From Kappaphycus alvarezii (Eukaryota > Rhodophyta > Florideophyceae > Gigartinales > Solieriaceae), in contig NADL03000084.1 of the NCBI GenBank assembly GCA_002205965.3, forward strand, positions 186,001 to 250,000: a stretch of 64,000 nt of DNA, read 5' to 3'. Shown here one piece after another: positions 19,935-31,302 of this stretch; within the stretch, counting starts at the first letter, position 1; every line of letters begins with the position of its first letter. Under the pieces are notes generated by a model. It made no database searches. It was not told the DNA's origin and was given only the letters and a program-made list of their open reading frames with translations. A program made the translations under genes and the position numbers.

Positions 19935-21560
19935 TGAGAAATATGGGCTTTGGATCTCTCTTTCTCATGTTATGGGTTTATAGCGGTATACCACACATCG
20001 AGGTAGCCTTTGAACTGGACACCCAAGGACTCTGCGTCAGAAATCGCTATGGGATACGTTAACTAGAAGATTAAAACGTCGTTTGTGCCTCTGTGGAAGA
20101 TGTTATCGGGTAATTTCACGGCATTCATTCAACTTCGGTGAAGGAGTTCATGAAAAGACATGTTTTCGAATTGAGTGTAAGTGAGAAGTCTGGTTAGTAA
20201 TCACGAGACAGTAGATCATTTATTTGGGCTTCCGGAAGTGTAAGCCTACTTGGAAGCGACCAAAGGAAGCTGAAAAAAAGAAAGGTAAAAAAATGGTTCT
20301 TAGGTAGAAGGCGGATGGTAAAATGTAAAGAGGAATAAAAGACGGCACAATGTCGTCGAGAAGGACTCAGCTGGTTTATTAGGCCTCAAAATAGCTACAA
20401 GCTTTCGTTTATTTCGTATTTCACCGCGATGGAATTGAAATAGCTAAGATAAATATCTTGGAAGTAGCAAAAGTCTTCGGACATTATAAATCGAGTATAA
20501 ATCGAAAATACGACTGAAGTAATAGTGCGCGGCATCAACGGAGAACTCAATAAGAAAGGATAGGAAGGATATAGGACTTGAGGGACGTACAATCTTATTG
20601 CAATGCAATAGTTCAGCTTTTTACATACAATTCGGTTACGGATAGTCACCCGTAGTTTTAGACTAAGTGGATCGTCAATTAGTAGATTGAGCAGGAGAAT
20701 TCTTTGTTGCATAAAGTTTCCTGTAGGTACATGCTTATACACATCCCATCGATCCTGGAACCGCCCGCCTCTGGAGGAAGTCTCATTATTCCCGGAGGCG
20801 ATCTACTTGAAATACTGGAACCAACTGACGGTCTCCGTGCGATTCCCGGGTTCAAATATGGCGTATGCGATGGAGGAGCCTTTGCAAGCATTGGTGATGT
20901 TGGTAATAAGACGTAGAAAAAATTCATCCTAAAATATGCGAAGTTTTTTTGCGCAAAGCGAGCGCCACCTTGTCGAGACTAGGACGAATTTCCGGCCGGG
21001 GTTCCATTGGCACCACTTCATTATATAGTAGATGACAGAAATCCGATCGCTAACAACGAGCTCTAACTGGTCCCAGTCGATCTTATATTATGAGCCATCT
21101 CCATGTCCCGAGGGTTCTGTCGGAACGAAAAAGGTCCTCTTCGCATCTTGAAATCCGTCCTTGACCAATCGACCTACCTTTGACTTCCCAAAACAAATTA
21201 TGAATGTCTTTTTCCTTTATGAATCCAACTTCACTGTACAAATCCATTTTCTATTTTATGTTTGAATATTTGGTACTCTTTCTTCAACGAGATGCCTCTC
21301 AATTCGTGGTCACTTCGCCTCCCAAATTCAGTTCCGATATTTTATCACGCATAATTTTATGATGCCCCAGAATTCATGCAAATCTAAGGCCGCAGTATCG
21401 CCTCGTATTTTTTTGACCAACACCATGATGATTACCAAAGAAATGCCCCTATTTAGAGTGCTATATCATTGTCACTGAAGCATCACTCCTACCACCAACA
21501 ATTAGATAAGCTGATTACCCTTTTTGTCAACATTCGCAACCCCGCTAACCCCTTTTCCAG
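19935..21560. other. Probable element remains, no gene
   Basis: AT-rich except for 20740-20900, where three overlapping frames run through a GC-richer patch with GATTCCCGGGTTCAAATATG. No family is recognisable. At about 21450-21490 a CTATTTAGAGTG box may be the TATA-like region of the acidic ORF that follows. Confidence 0.35.
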
Positions 21561-21564
21561 AAAT

Positions 21565-22131
21565 ATGACGTCAAATCGCCCCTCTGTTCCTATGTCCAAA
21601 AACCGCCCTTCCCGTTCCATCAAAGGCCTCCGTATAGCCGCCGACGGGCCAACCGATGCCGACGACTACCTCCAGCAGCAAACTAAGAAAAAGATCATCG
21701 AGTTCGCTCGCCGCCTCTTTATAGAAGAAGAAGCGAGGGATGTAAGTGAGGATGAGGCTGAGAAAGTCTAGGAGGAGAGCGGGGAGTCCTTCGAGGAATG
21801 GGTAGCCCCTGAGCTGTTTTACGAGACTCAGGAGAAGGATGAGGAGAACGGAGATGTAGTGAAAGATCGGTCCATGAAGGAGGAGGTGAAAGTGCCGGAA
21901 TTGGACCGCAGCTCCTAGAAATTTGGGGCGGGGCGGTAGCTAGGAATGGAAGATCAGGTGGTACCGGTCATGGAAGTGGATAGAGATGTCTTTAGTGATC
22001 TAGATATTTCAGGAGAGGCCATAGGAAGCTGCGAACCGCTCAAAGGGATATGTGTGGACTGTATGGGTAGCATGGATATTTTGCAGGAGCTGCTCAGTTC
22101 TAGCCCTGAGAAAGAAGATTGTGAGGAGTAG
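21565..22131 (+). pseudogene. Acidic ORF family, copy A (stops)
   Basis: From ATG 21565 the frame gives an N-terminal basic part (MSKNRPSRSIKGL), then PTDADDYLQQQTKKKIIEFA and an EEEA-rich acidic part. After stops near 21770 and 21916 comes a C-terminal part, EDQVVPVMEVDRDVFSDLDI then GICVDCMGSMDIL. Copies B (29.1-29.7 kb) and C (52.5-53.1 kb) share the same order: basic N-terminus, PTDADDYL motif, acidic middle, PVMEPDGD/LDI and a CxDC motif. I do not recognise the family. All three copies are broken, and each lies about 100-120 bp before an LTR-like block in the same direction, so it is probably the 3' ORF of a retroelement. Confidence 0.65.
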
Positions 22132-22239
22132 ATGTATATATTTATTGGAAGTATCTTAGCGCTAGTCTCTATCGTCTGCATGATTTTTTTTAGTGCATTT
22201 CATGGTATTTGGTATGCTTTCTTGAGACATTGGGATTAG

Positions 22240-22566
22240 CCGAAAAGTTTATATAAGCTGAGTAAACAGCTTCCTCCTTGAGATCTCAAGCAAGTTGGCG
22301 GACAACTTCAAGCCCAGTCCCAAATAGTTAGTAAATTGAGAGTCAGCTTTGGACCCAAGAAGCATTTATTTTACGCCAGTCACTGAGCATAGGTGGTAGA
22401 CCCTGCCCCTTTTATACTTACTCATCGCCCTTAAACTGTCGTCCTCATCCACCTCCTTCGGTTCTCACAACTATACCACTGTATCAATTTTATCGCTTGC
22501 AACACCTCCTTCTTGGGGTAATTGGTTCTGAGGATCTCTTCCCCCGCCGATTTATCTCTTCCAGGT
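22240..22566 (+). repeat. LTR-like block after acidic ORF A
   Basis: In this orientation it matches the reverse complement of the gypsy LTR half: TATATAAGCTGAGTAAAC, GTGGTAGACCCTGCCCCTTT, GGTTCTGAGGATCTCTTCCC. Only the half that also occurs near 28.6 and 52.2 kb is present. Confidence 0.8.
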
Positions 22567-24335
22567 TCCAAGGTGTACGGGCGATTGGGATGACCGCCCC
22601 TCGCGTCTTCATAAATGGCTTTTTAAACTTTAACATCGCGGCCCTTCGTCGCGAAGGCGCAAGACCTTTCTCTGGTATCATCTGGTAATCGCCTCGAATA
22701 TTACACGAATCTGGTAAACTAACGCAGCAGGCTCCCTACTACCGGAGCTCGGAGAGTCCACGAACAAAGGAAGGAATTTGACCGCAAGAAGTGTTCTAAA
22801 CTCCTCATTGTTAACCAATATCGGTCTGGAACGCGCCTTGCGCAAAATTTGAAGTTGAACGGGAAATCGGTTTAGCACAGAATACTCTAGACACTGCACC
22901 CGGATAGGCTGCGGAGACCAAGAAGTATGACTGACGAGAAAGTTCCCATCGTGTTCTGCACTGCCTTTGTGGCTTAAGAGGCTTTCGAGAGTCTTTACTG
23001 GAATATTTAGCCGCCTTGACCGCTTCTTGGCCTCAGAGGTTGCAAATTCAAAACCTTAAGTGCTGAATTCACAAATTTTTTCTCAATAGGAAGAGTAACA
23101 CGCTCAAGAACTGATCAATACTTCCCCCTACGTGCACCAACAGGCTGGACTTTACAAAGGGGCTTCTCCAAGAAGAATTTATCACAGATCAAGAGCGACA
23201 CTGTTGCAGGAGATAACTTAAGATTTGGTTGTCCTTGGGTCGCCGTCAGAGGCCCTTAAAATTCCGACTGGATCTCTTCGGCTGGTAAAAATTGCTCTCT
23301 CGTTGCATAATTAGGTATCCGCGTGAGCGTGAGACAGGATACGGTGAAATATCACAGGGTGGTAAGTAATTACAAAAGAGACAATAAATAGCTTCAAAAT
23401 GAAGATTAATCAATCTCCAAAATCATTACTGGGCTATAGAGATAGCGCATATAAGATCATTTTTGTTTTACTATAAAAATCACAGTAAATTAAATCATTA
23501 TAGAATGTTATTTAAGGGCCGTACGGTTTTTTGCACGCACATGGTCTATTAAAAAAATTTACGTCCTCACATGATAGAAATTGATATGTAACTGACCACT
23601 TGTATGGGCAGTAGAACAAAAAATCTCGGTCTGTAAACCTTCCAAACTCAACAAGTACCGCGGTAAGATGCGTTCCTATGTCCAATGTTATCCAAGTTCC
23701 TCTTATATATTACGGGAAGACGGAATGAAATGCCTGCAACATGTTAAATAAATCTTCTTTGCAATACTTTCCTCAAAAAGAATCTCATAAAAATTAGAAT
23801 GTGAAAAGAATCAAATTATCATGAGAACAAACCCTTTGATATGAAAAATAATGTACACAGTTTTTCAAGTGGATTTTTTGACTCTCAGTTGTTACTCGAT
23901 TGTATCTCCAGATGGATGGAGCTAAGTATTCAATATTTTGTCCACTAGATTCCATATCAATGGATTTAAAATATCCTAGTATCCTTTCTGTGTATTTTGT
24001 ATACAAAAAAAGAACACAGAGCGACCATAAATATTCTCAGTATGGCTATAATTTTATAAAATCTTTTGATAGAGTCCTTTCATGTGATTTAGTTTCCCTA
24101 CATAGTCCTTGATATGATCTTTTTAACTATTCCACCTATTTTCTCTCTCTCTGTTATATATTGGGGAATACGACATGAAATGTTTGCACAAAATTACTTT
24201 TCCTGTAATGAAGCAAACGAGAGACGTAACAGTAAAGTAATTTTATTATCTGAATTGATTCCTCAATGTAGTTCAAATGGTTATATTATTTGCCTTCTTA
24301 TAAAATCAATGAATAACTCGGTGGTACTATCCTAG
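22567..24335. other. No gene; probable retroelement debris
   Basis: Frames are short and unrecognised. The part 23.8-24.3 kb may continue the integrase of the minus-strand gypsy relic, but I cannot align it. Confidence 0.35.
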
Positions 24336-24339
24336 ATTG

Positions 24340-27300
24340 ACGCCACCAATAGCCGTCACTTCAGGTTTCTAACCACTACGAGAAGATATTTATTCCCCGC
24401 GGGAATCCACTTGAGAATACTTGCTAAGTTCAGTGAAAATCTCCCCAAAAGCATGAAAGTATTAATATTACGAGATAAACTTCTATTTTTGGATTGTAGT
24501 AAATTTTCGAAAACCGTTGTAACCTTTCGCAAAGCTACAGATGTCTTTGTAGAATTCTAGCCAACAAAATATCTCCATTACAATTTTTTTTCCTCGAAAT
24601 GAGTTTCTAATGCTCTAATCCATCCTGTAATAACCTTAAAATATTACTTCTTTTTCCTGCAGGACACACTAAATCGGTATTCTCTGCTTTCAAGAGCATA
24701 AGTTTTTTCGCCGTACCGAAAAGACTTTCTGGTTTCGTTTCACTCAATCTCGGTGCTTTTTGTCCGTTTTCTTTGTCTTTGATCGCATTTATAATCAACC
24801 GTGGGGCCTTAACTCTGGCTTCGTAGTCAACAGCCGCTGCTTTATTAGTGATATCATCACAATTTTACTTTTCTTTTGCTTCTCTGGCATTATTTCTCTG
24901 ATTTCCTGACCAAAAAAGAAATTTTGCGGGCTAATTGATCCTTCTCGACCATTAACTGATTTCGAATTTCTATTATGCAAGTAAATTGAGCCATCGTGAA
25001 AGACTGTTGCGTAATTCTTCTTTCCTTGAACGAATTTTTAAAGGAGAGGTGGTCTACTAGTAATTTGAGTTTTCTAGAGAAAAGGTTAAATGGCGAATAT
25101 TTTGCATAAATATGACAACCGGATATTTTTACTTACAAGTGGTATACATCTTGTCGGTACCATTCACTATATGGCTTCTAAACTGTACTGGGTTTAAATT
25201 TACATCATTATCTCTATGAGACAGCACAGAGCCAACAAAATGCTGCAATTTGCCGTTTTCGAAAATCAAAGGTTTCTAGAAATCCATGTATAATTGTAGT
25301 GATGGCTTGTAAAGCTTCCGCTTCAGCTCAAAAAACTTGTTCTCCATTTCCGAGTCCCAGTTGAATCTTCCATTCTTGGACATTACAGTACGTAAAAGTA
25401 CAGCTGACTTCAAGAAATGGTGGACAAAACGTGCATAATACGACGCCAGGCAATGAGAACCACCCAACTCTGTTTTTGACGTTGATTTGGGGGCTTTTTT
25501 GATTGTAGAGATCTTTCTTTGACTTAAGCTGATAAAATTGTAGTCTAACAAATAATTTATAGAGGTCTGTACAAAAAATGATTTACCTAGTTTGATTCTC
25601 AAATTATATAGTGAACTTTTTTCTATCAATCGTCTTATATGGTCTTAATGGTAATCCTAGATTTCTGAAAATATCTTAACGTCTTCTATATAAACCCATG
25701 CGAAGATAATTCCCTTTAACTCTTCATTCTTCACTCTCTTCAAGGTTTCCGCTGCGTATATAAGGCCGAAGTTCATAATTTCGAAGCTGAATATCCCTAA
25801 TTTATAAGTAAACCTCGGCACATCTTTGGATTTATCGGAAACTGGTACCTTCTAAAATCTTGCATACAATTCCAAAGACGAGGAGTAATCATACTCTTCC
25901 AAGCACTCTCAATTTTTCTCCATATTTGGGAAATGGAATCGGTCTAGGACTTTATTTTTTGTAAAGTAGGCAGTGATCGACAGAAAAGCTCTAAATATTA
26001 CCTTTTTGGGTACGATCGCTGCCGAAAAGGACCCACTGACGAGTTTGGTCAAATAATTTTGTTTGTAACATACTGGTAACGGTTTCCTACATGATTACTT
26101 CCCACTTCGGTGGTTGACATATTGTCCTATGAAAAACCGGATTGCTATCTGTCATCTCAAATGAGTGCCATACATGAAATTTGATCAATCACGGGCCCCA
26201 TGTATACTATTCGACCAGTCCGTTTTTGGTGAGTACCGCAGCAATATCGTCAGTTTCGAATAAAGAAAGGTGCTGCAATTTGCCCTTGATAATCGCTGAC
26301 TTTTTCGATTTTCTCATCCAATCTTTGTTCGTAATGTGTACTTCTAGTATTGATTATTCTTTTAAGATAAGTAAAAGAAGCTCCACTCCCGACAAATTAT
26401 TTTGTTTCCGACGTTTTGTACTTAAAATGGCGTTATGGGCTAGAAGACACAACTTACAGCCTTTTTCAGCCATTATTTAACGTTCGTTGATATGAGAGGT
26501 GCGATATTCGATTATGGATACCTACTTTTATGGTTTTTTTCTCGAACTTAGTTAAATATTCATCGCTATTTTAACTGGTAGTGAAGTATTCCCTGTTTTT
26601 TGCGCTTCTTTTCTCCAAACGCGGTCCGTGTCCGCAGTTTGAAGACAATATCACTTTGTTCTCGTCTATTTGTACTAATACTATTTGATTTCCAAGGTAA
26701 ATATAATATTATAATTTGATTTTTTCGGTAATCCAGTGATGGTGTCAAAAGGAAGATCCTCCATTACGGAAAAGTCAAAAGTCACTCTCAAAACAGAAAG
26801 TAATACTGACATTTCCTCGATAGTGCCTGAACTGTGATAAAAGTCACCATTCACAGCGGTTACCCTTCAAAGGGTCGAAAAGATAATGAGGCCTCGTTCA
26901 CCACCAAGATATCCTGCTATGAGATTTGGGACTTTTATAGAATCAAATAGAGCCGTGAATCTTTCTCTAGTGACCTAGTAGGTGCCCATTTAAGATAACT
27001 GGCACTGGTAGCCACCGGGGTAAAGCAGGCCATTTTTTCTCATTCGCCCTACAGGCCTCGAAATCTTCTTCCGTTCTTTCTTCACCTCTTCAGCATCACC
27101 TCCAAGTGACTGTCTGAAATTTATTATAGATGCATCCGTTTTGAGCTTAGACAATAGGTCGTTTTTTCGACGTAGCATAATAACCCACCCCTAGTTGATT
27201 GTGGTGATTTTCACATTTCCCTGTTTGCTTCGCCTTCGTGGCTGGAGACATCCGTAGAGCTAACCTATGAATTTCGGTAGTTTCAAGGAACGAAAGCTCT

Positions 27301-28330
27301 GAGACTTTTTCTATCAAATCTTTCTCTAGCATTTATCTTTTGACAGTACATTACTTTCAGTACCTCTTTTAGTAGTGCTAAATTTTTTGGATTCCCCAGC
27401 CACGGAAGCAGGCCTAGCGCTAACAGGACCCTTCCTCCATCAATTATTTATTATTTTTACTCAATTCTGTATTCTTCTTGCGCTCCCGGTATTCCCCCTT
27501 GATACCAATTCTTCCACCTGTATTTACCCTCCTGATATCCGTAAAGAATACATTTACCAAGACGCGTGTTTCGATGAGGATCCTCGAATCTTTTGGTAGC
27601 GATATGACGTGGCTTCTCGAGATATCAACACGCTTCTCCCTCCTTTTGGCTTGCCGCCTTATTCCTGTTGAATTTAGAATTTCGTTTATTTTAATTGTGA
27701 CGTTTTTATGTCTATGCGATTGTCTACTTAATTTTTTTTCCCTTCCAGATTCCAGAAATCAAACCGAACAAAATTCTGCTTCGTTGAACTCGTGAAAAGT
27801 GTGTAATAGTTCTGCTCGGGTCAGGGATGACTTTCTTAGTGTATATATCTTCTTGCTCGAAAGCCGACGAATGGAATGTTTCGGAATTTTCTAACGTACT
27901 GCACAATTATATTCTATAAATCAATTAAGTTGAACGCTCCCTTGATGTAAATTAAGTCCTTAAGGTCTGTGTCGACTGTCGCGGCCTTTCGCAGCATCCT
28001 GTAATGTGCTACATCTGCCTCTTTCTCTAAGGTTTCTTCTTCTTCTGTTTGATAGATTTGATTTGGGACCAACTCCTAGAAACACTGCACAGCCTTGACA
28101 TCCTCCTTTTTCAAATCCTCTCCCTTCACCTTTTGTATTTCGAGGTCTACCAGATCTCGAGCCAGGAACACTGTCGATCCCTTTTTGGTATGATCGCATA
28201 AGTAGTCAACTCCGTCCATTAGGCCCGAGAAAAGTACTTGAGAGACGCTTGGGGAACGAAAATGGAAATATGTGGAAAAGGGCGAAATAGTCGAGGTTTT
28301 TGTATGGTGCGTGGAAAGCTGATTGGAAAA
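24340..28330 (-). pseudogene. Old gypsy gag-pol relic, same family as 9.3-15.3 kb
   Basis: Read leftwards, the family's order is preserved through many stops. Gag: HYRMLRKAA and IYIKGAFNL, matching YGMLRKAA and LLIKGPHTF, at 28.05-27.9 kb. Pol start: FRQSLGGDAEEVKKERKKIS, 27.18-26.99 kb. Protease: FTALFDSIKVPNLI with the DSG turned to DSI, then EDLPFDTITG. RT: VPKKVIFRAF, DRFHFPNME, FEIMNFGL and WVYIEDVKIF, where YIDD has become YIED. Connection and RNase H: YYARFVHHFL, PVQFRSHIVN, at 25.6-24.9 kb. Integrase core start: GNKYLLVVV near 24.4 kb. Unlike the younger copy, this one keeps RNase H and part of the integrase. It lies in an AT-rich block. Confidence 0.85.
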
Positions 28331-28645
28331 TGTCACAATCTTGATTGAGGGCTCCGGAAAATTTTTTCGCAGCAAAAGACAGGTTTAAACAGGTCCAAAA
28401 ATCTCAGATTGATATGCCTTTTGAATCAGGAAAAGTGGACGAGAAATTCTTTAGCAGTGAACATTAGTGCAAATCGTCTTGCGAAATATTTGAAGGCGAA
28501 AATTATGTACACGAATCATGATACTGAAAAGAAAATTTCTGGTCGAACAAGACTAAATAACGCGAGAATACTGAAAAAATACTGGCGAAAAAGAAGATTT
28601 TTGCACAAATAAAGGAAAAAGAAGAGATGAAAAGGAAATAGGCAT

Positions 28646-28990
28646 AGGGGTAAACCATCGGAAGAAGAGATACTTAGAACCAACTACCCCAAGAAGGACG
28701 TTTTGCAAGCGACAAAAGTGCTACCGTGGTATAGTTGAACGAACAAAGAGGAGTTTATATGGAAAATAGTTGAGAGGGCTACAAGCAAGTATGGAAGGGG
28801 CAGGGTCTACCACTGATGCTCTGCGACCAGCGTAGGAAAAACGTTTGTTTCGTCTAAAGTTGATTCTCAACTCCTTACCACTCGGCGCTTGACTTGAAGT
28901 TGTCTGCCAACTTGCTTGCTTTCTCCATGAGGAAGCAGTTTACTCAGCTTATACAGACTTTTGGCTGCCCCTTAAGTCCCAAAAAATTAA
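28646..28990 (-). repeat. LTR-like block, between acidic ORF B and the gypsy relic
   Basis: Closely matches the shared half of the gypsy LTR: GCAAGCGACAAAAGTGCTAC, AGGGGCAGGGTCTACCAC, GAAGCAGTTTACTCAGC. It has the orientation and place of a 5' LTR for the relic at 28.3-24.3 kb, and it also directly follows acidic ORF B. Confidence 0.85.
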
Positions 28991-29097
28991 CAGAAGGTAC
29001 CAGGAAATGCATAAAAGCCATTTGTGTGGATGATATACTCTAAACAAAAGATATTTAGGCAACTAACAATCAATTAGGTCCTTTTATTTCCCATTCT

Positions 29098-29686
29098 CTA
29101 AATCAGATCCAAAAACTCCTCTGAAATATCCATATTGTCCAAGCAGTCCCCACAAATATCTGCAAATGGCTCATAACTATCTATTTCCTCGTGGCAAATA
29201 TCTAAACTACTAAAGATATCCCCATCCGGTTCCATCGTCGGTACCACCTGTTCCATACATTCCAACATTCCAACATTCCCATGCTTCACTGCCCATCATC
29301 TTCCTCATCCTCGTCCTCGGCCTCTTCCTCATCCTCGTCACCCTCCTCATGATCCTCCTCGTCCTCGTCGTGACCCTCCTCATGATCATCCTCATGATCA
29401 TCCTCATGATCATCCTCGTCCTTAACCTCGTAGACCAACTCCGGGGCTTCCCACTCCTCGAAGGTCTCCCCAGCTCCCTCCTCGACCTCCCATTCCTGCC
29501 TCTCAGGGACCACCTCGGCCTCTTCCTCGACGAAGAGTTTGCGGACGAGCTCGATTATCTTCATCAAGTCTGCCGTCGAAGGTAGTCGTCTGCGTCCGTC
29601 GGGCCATATGCAGCGAGCACAAGGCCATTTAAGGGGCGAGAGGGGCGGTTTTTGGTGATGGGGGCGGAGGGGCGAAGGTGGTTCAT
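29098..29686 (-). pseudogene. Acidic ORF family, copy B (frameshifted)
   Basis: From ATG 29686 the first frame gives APITKNRPSRPL and GPTDADDYLRRQT, then a one-base loss. The next frame (29567-29286) gives MKIIELVRKLFVEEEAEVV and a long Asp/Glu/His run (EDDHEDDHEDDHEE type, from a CTCATGATCAT-like repeat). A second shift leads to the frame 29289-29098 with EQVVPTMEPDGDIFSSLDI, ICGDCLDNMDI and a Leu-Ile end. A CCTATTTAAACC box lies about 110 bp before the ATG. Function unknown; the acidic run may be unstable repeat expansion. It is the least decayed of the three copies. Confidence 0.65.
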
Positions 29687-29689
29687 TTC

Positions 29690-30870
29690 GGTAGACTTTG
29701 GGGAATAGGAGGCAATGGAGGGGGTTTTGTGTGTGGGGGGGTGAGGAATGATGAGTAATATGATCGGGGACGTTTGGAACTTGGAATAAAGGGGTTTAAA
29801 TAGGCTTCTGGGGCAAGCTCAATAGATTGGAAATAAGTAAAATAAATCTGTAAGGGATTTTGTAGTAGTGTATTTGGGCCCCTTTTCTCAAAAAAGTGAA
29901 TTTGGAGGAGGAGGTAAGCAAAAAGGGAAAAAGAACATGATTCGGGGTCGATTCAGAAGGGTAGATACAGCATAAAAATATCTGGATAAAATGGAAGTAA
30001 ATTTGGAGAGGACCGCGGTAATGATAAGCAAGGCTCAGGGAGGACGAGGAAGGACCGTAACCAAAAGCAAATTTGGACAAGGAGAGGTAGTACAGTAAAC
30101 TAAAGGTCTGTAGATGACGGAGACAAAAAAAATTCGTTCCAATCAGGACGCACCTAACAAACAGTATGAAGTAACGGAACTTCGGTCGCAAAAAACGATT
30201 GAGGAATGAACTAGGAAGAATAAATCCGTGTAATGAGATTTCCTGCAGTTTCTCGCTTGACAGCCCGGGTTTCGCACTGCCGATTAAATATCAAGACTAA
30301 CGGCAGCATGAAGCCCTCACAGAGCTGTAACAATGCATGCTGTGTTGTCCCTCCCCACTGGCAGTGGCGCTGCAGCCTCAGAAAACACCATTCGAATTCA
30401 TTCCTTTTGTCATCACATCCAATCCGTTCCGGCATTTTTATGGTATGTCTAGACTATTGTGGGAACGTGTCCAACTCTCCATGAACTCGCATTTGAACAC
30501 AAAAGTTTGCATTACCAATAACAGTACATGTTGAAATTCCAAACCCTCAGCACAGGCCTCAGAAAATGTGGTCAGAGTCTTTTACTAGAGATCAATCTAT
30601 CGTCTCGGTGCTTAAGTAGATCCGAGGGAATTCACGTTGGCAAATATTTCTCTCTACGGGCACTGCCCTTTCCGGGGATGCAAAAGGAGAGGCTGCGGTG
30701 CAGTTGGAACAAAATGATGCAAGCCCGCTGGACTAGATGCGGCTGCGCCCTTTCTTAGCGGAAGCCGCCCCTGTTACATTCAACCCCGAAGGCGTCAGTG
30801 GGTAGGTGTCAACTGGGTGCGCCTCTGAGGTCATTCAGAGCACGGGTATAACCATTGGTTTGTCTCTGCA
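29690..30870. other. No supported gene
   Basis: Contains the possible promoter region of the acidic ORF (29.69-29.82 kb) and unrecognised short frames. GC rises after about 30.25 kb. The 30.64-30.87 part may be diverged NLR1 3' sequence leading into its tail. Confidence 0.4.
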
Positions 30871-30872
30871 GG

Positions 30873-30957
30873 GTCTGTAGAATTACGTGTTAGCCGCGTG
30901 GATATAACCGACGATATCTTCCATTCATTAAAATAACCCAAAAATTCCCCCCCGGGT
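30873..30957 (+). repeat. NLR1 3' tail copy
   Basis: GTTAGCCGCGTGGATATAAC, then CGACGATATCTTCCATTCAT and TAAAATAACCCAAAAATTCC. The first part matches the bases around the NLR1 stop codon (ATTAGCCGCATGCATATAAC), so this copy includes the last coding bases. Confidence 0.75.
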
Positions 30958-31252
30958 CTGTGGTGGATGTGTAGGCAATTGTGGAAGATGACGGCTCTAT
31001 TCTTTTGCATGGGAGTTCTTGCTTACGATAAGCCAGTCAGCCCGGGAACTCCGGTCACGTATATATCGCAGTGAACAAACCACATTTACACCTTTGATCG
31101 GTAAATGCAGCAGGTGTTGTAATGCACTGTCCTTTTCAGCTTATGCAGTACTCAAAGAATGGGATAGGGGGGTGTCTATTGCGAGAGCTCCAAGGCGAAC
31201 TGGGAGAAATTTGGAGGATGGCGAATTGTTTACAGTCCAGGTCAGTACTTAC

Positions 31253-31302
31253 AGTAACCGACCACATCTTCCATGCATCAAAATAACCCAAAAATTTCCC
31301 CC
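31253..31302 (+). repeat. NLR1 3' tail copy abutting the stop codon of paralogue 1
   Basis: GTAACCGACCACATCTTCCA, then TGCATCAAAATAACCC and a C-run that ends exactly where the minus-strand gene's stop codon (TTA on this strand) begins. The inserted tail thus replaces the gene's original 3' flank. Confidence 0.75.

Noticed and set aside
20845..20870. tRNA or SINE B-box (CGGGTTCAAATATG)
   Set aside because: No A-box at the right distance, and no cloverleaf could be folded around it.
24340..28330. RIP-type mutation as the cause of decay
   Set aside because: Comparison with the younger gypsy shows many change types and indels, not a clear excess of C-to-T. A dinucleotide count would be needed to reopen this.
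29349..29585. Leucine/isoleucine-rich plus-strand frame that looks like a membrane protein
   Set aside because: It is the reverse complement of the Asp/Glu-rich repeat in acidic ORF B (GAC/GAG read as CTC/GTC). The hydrophobic run is an artefact.
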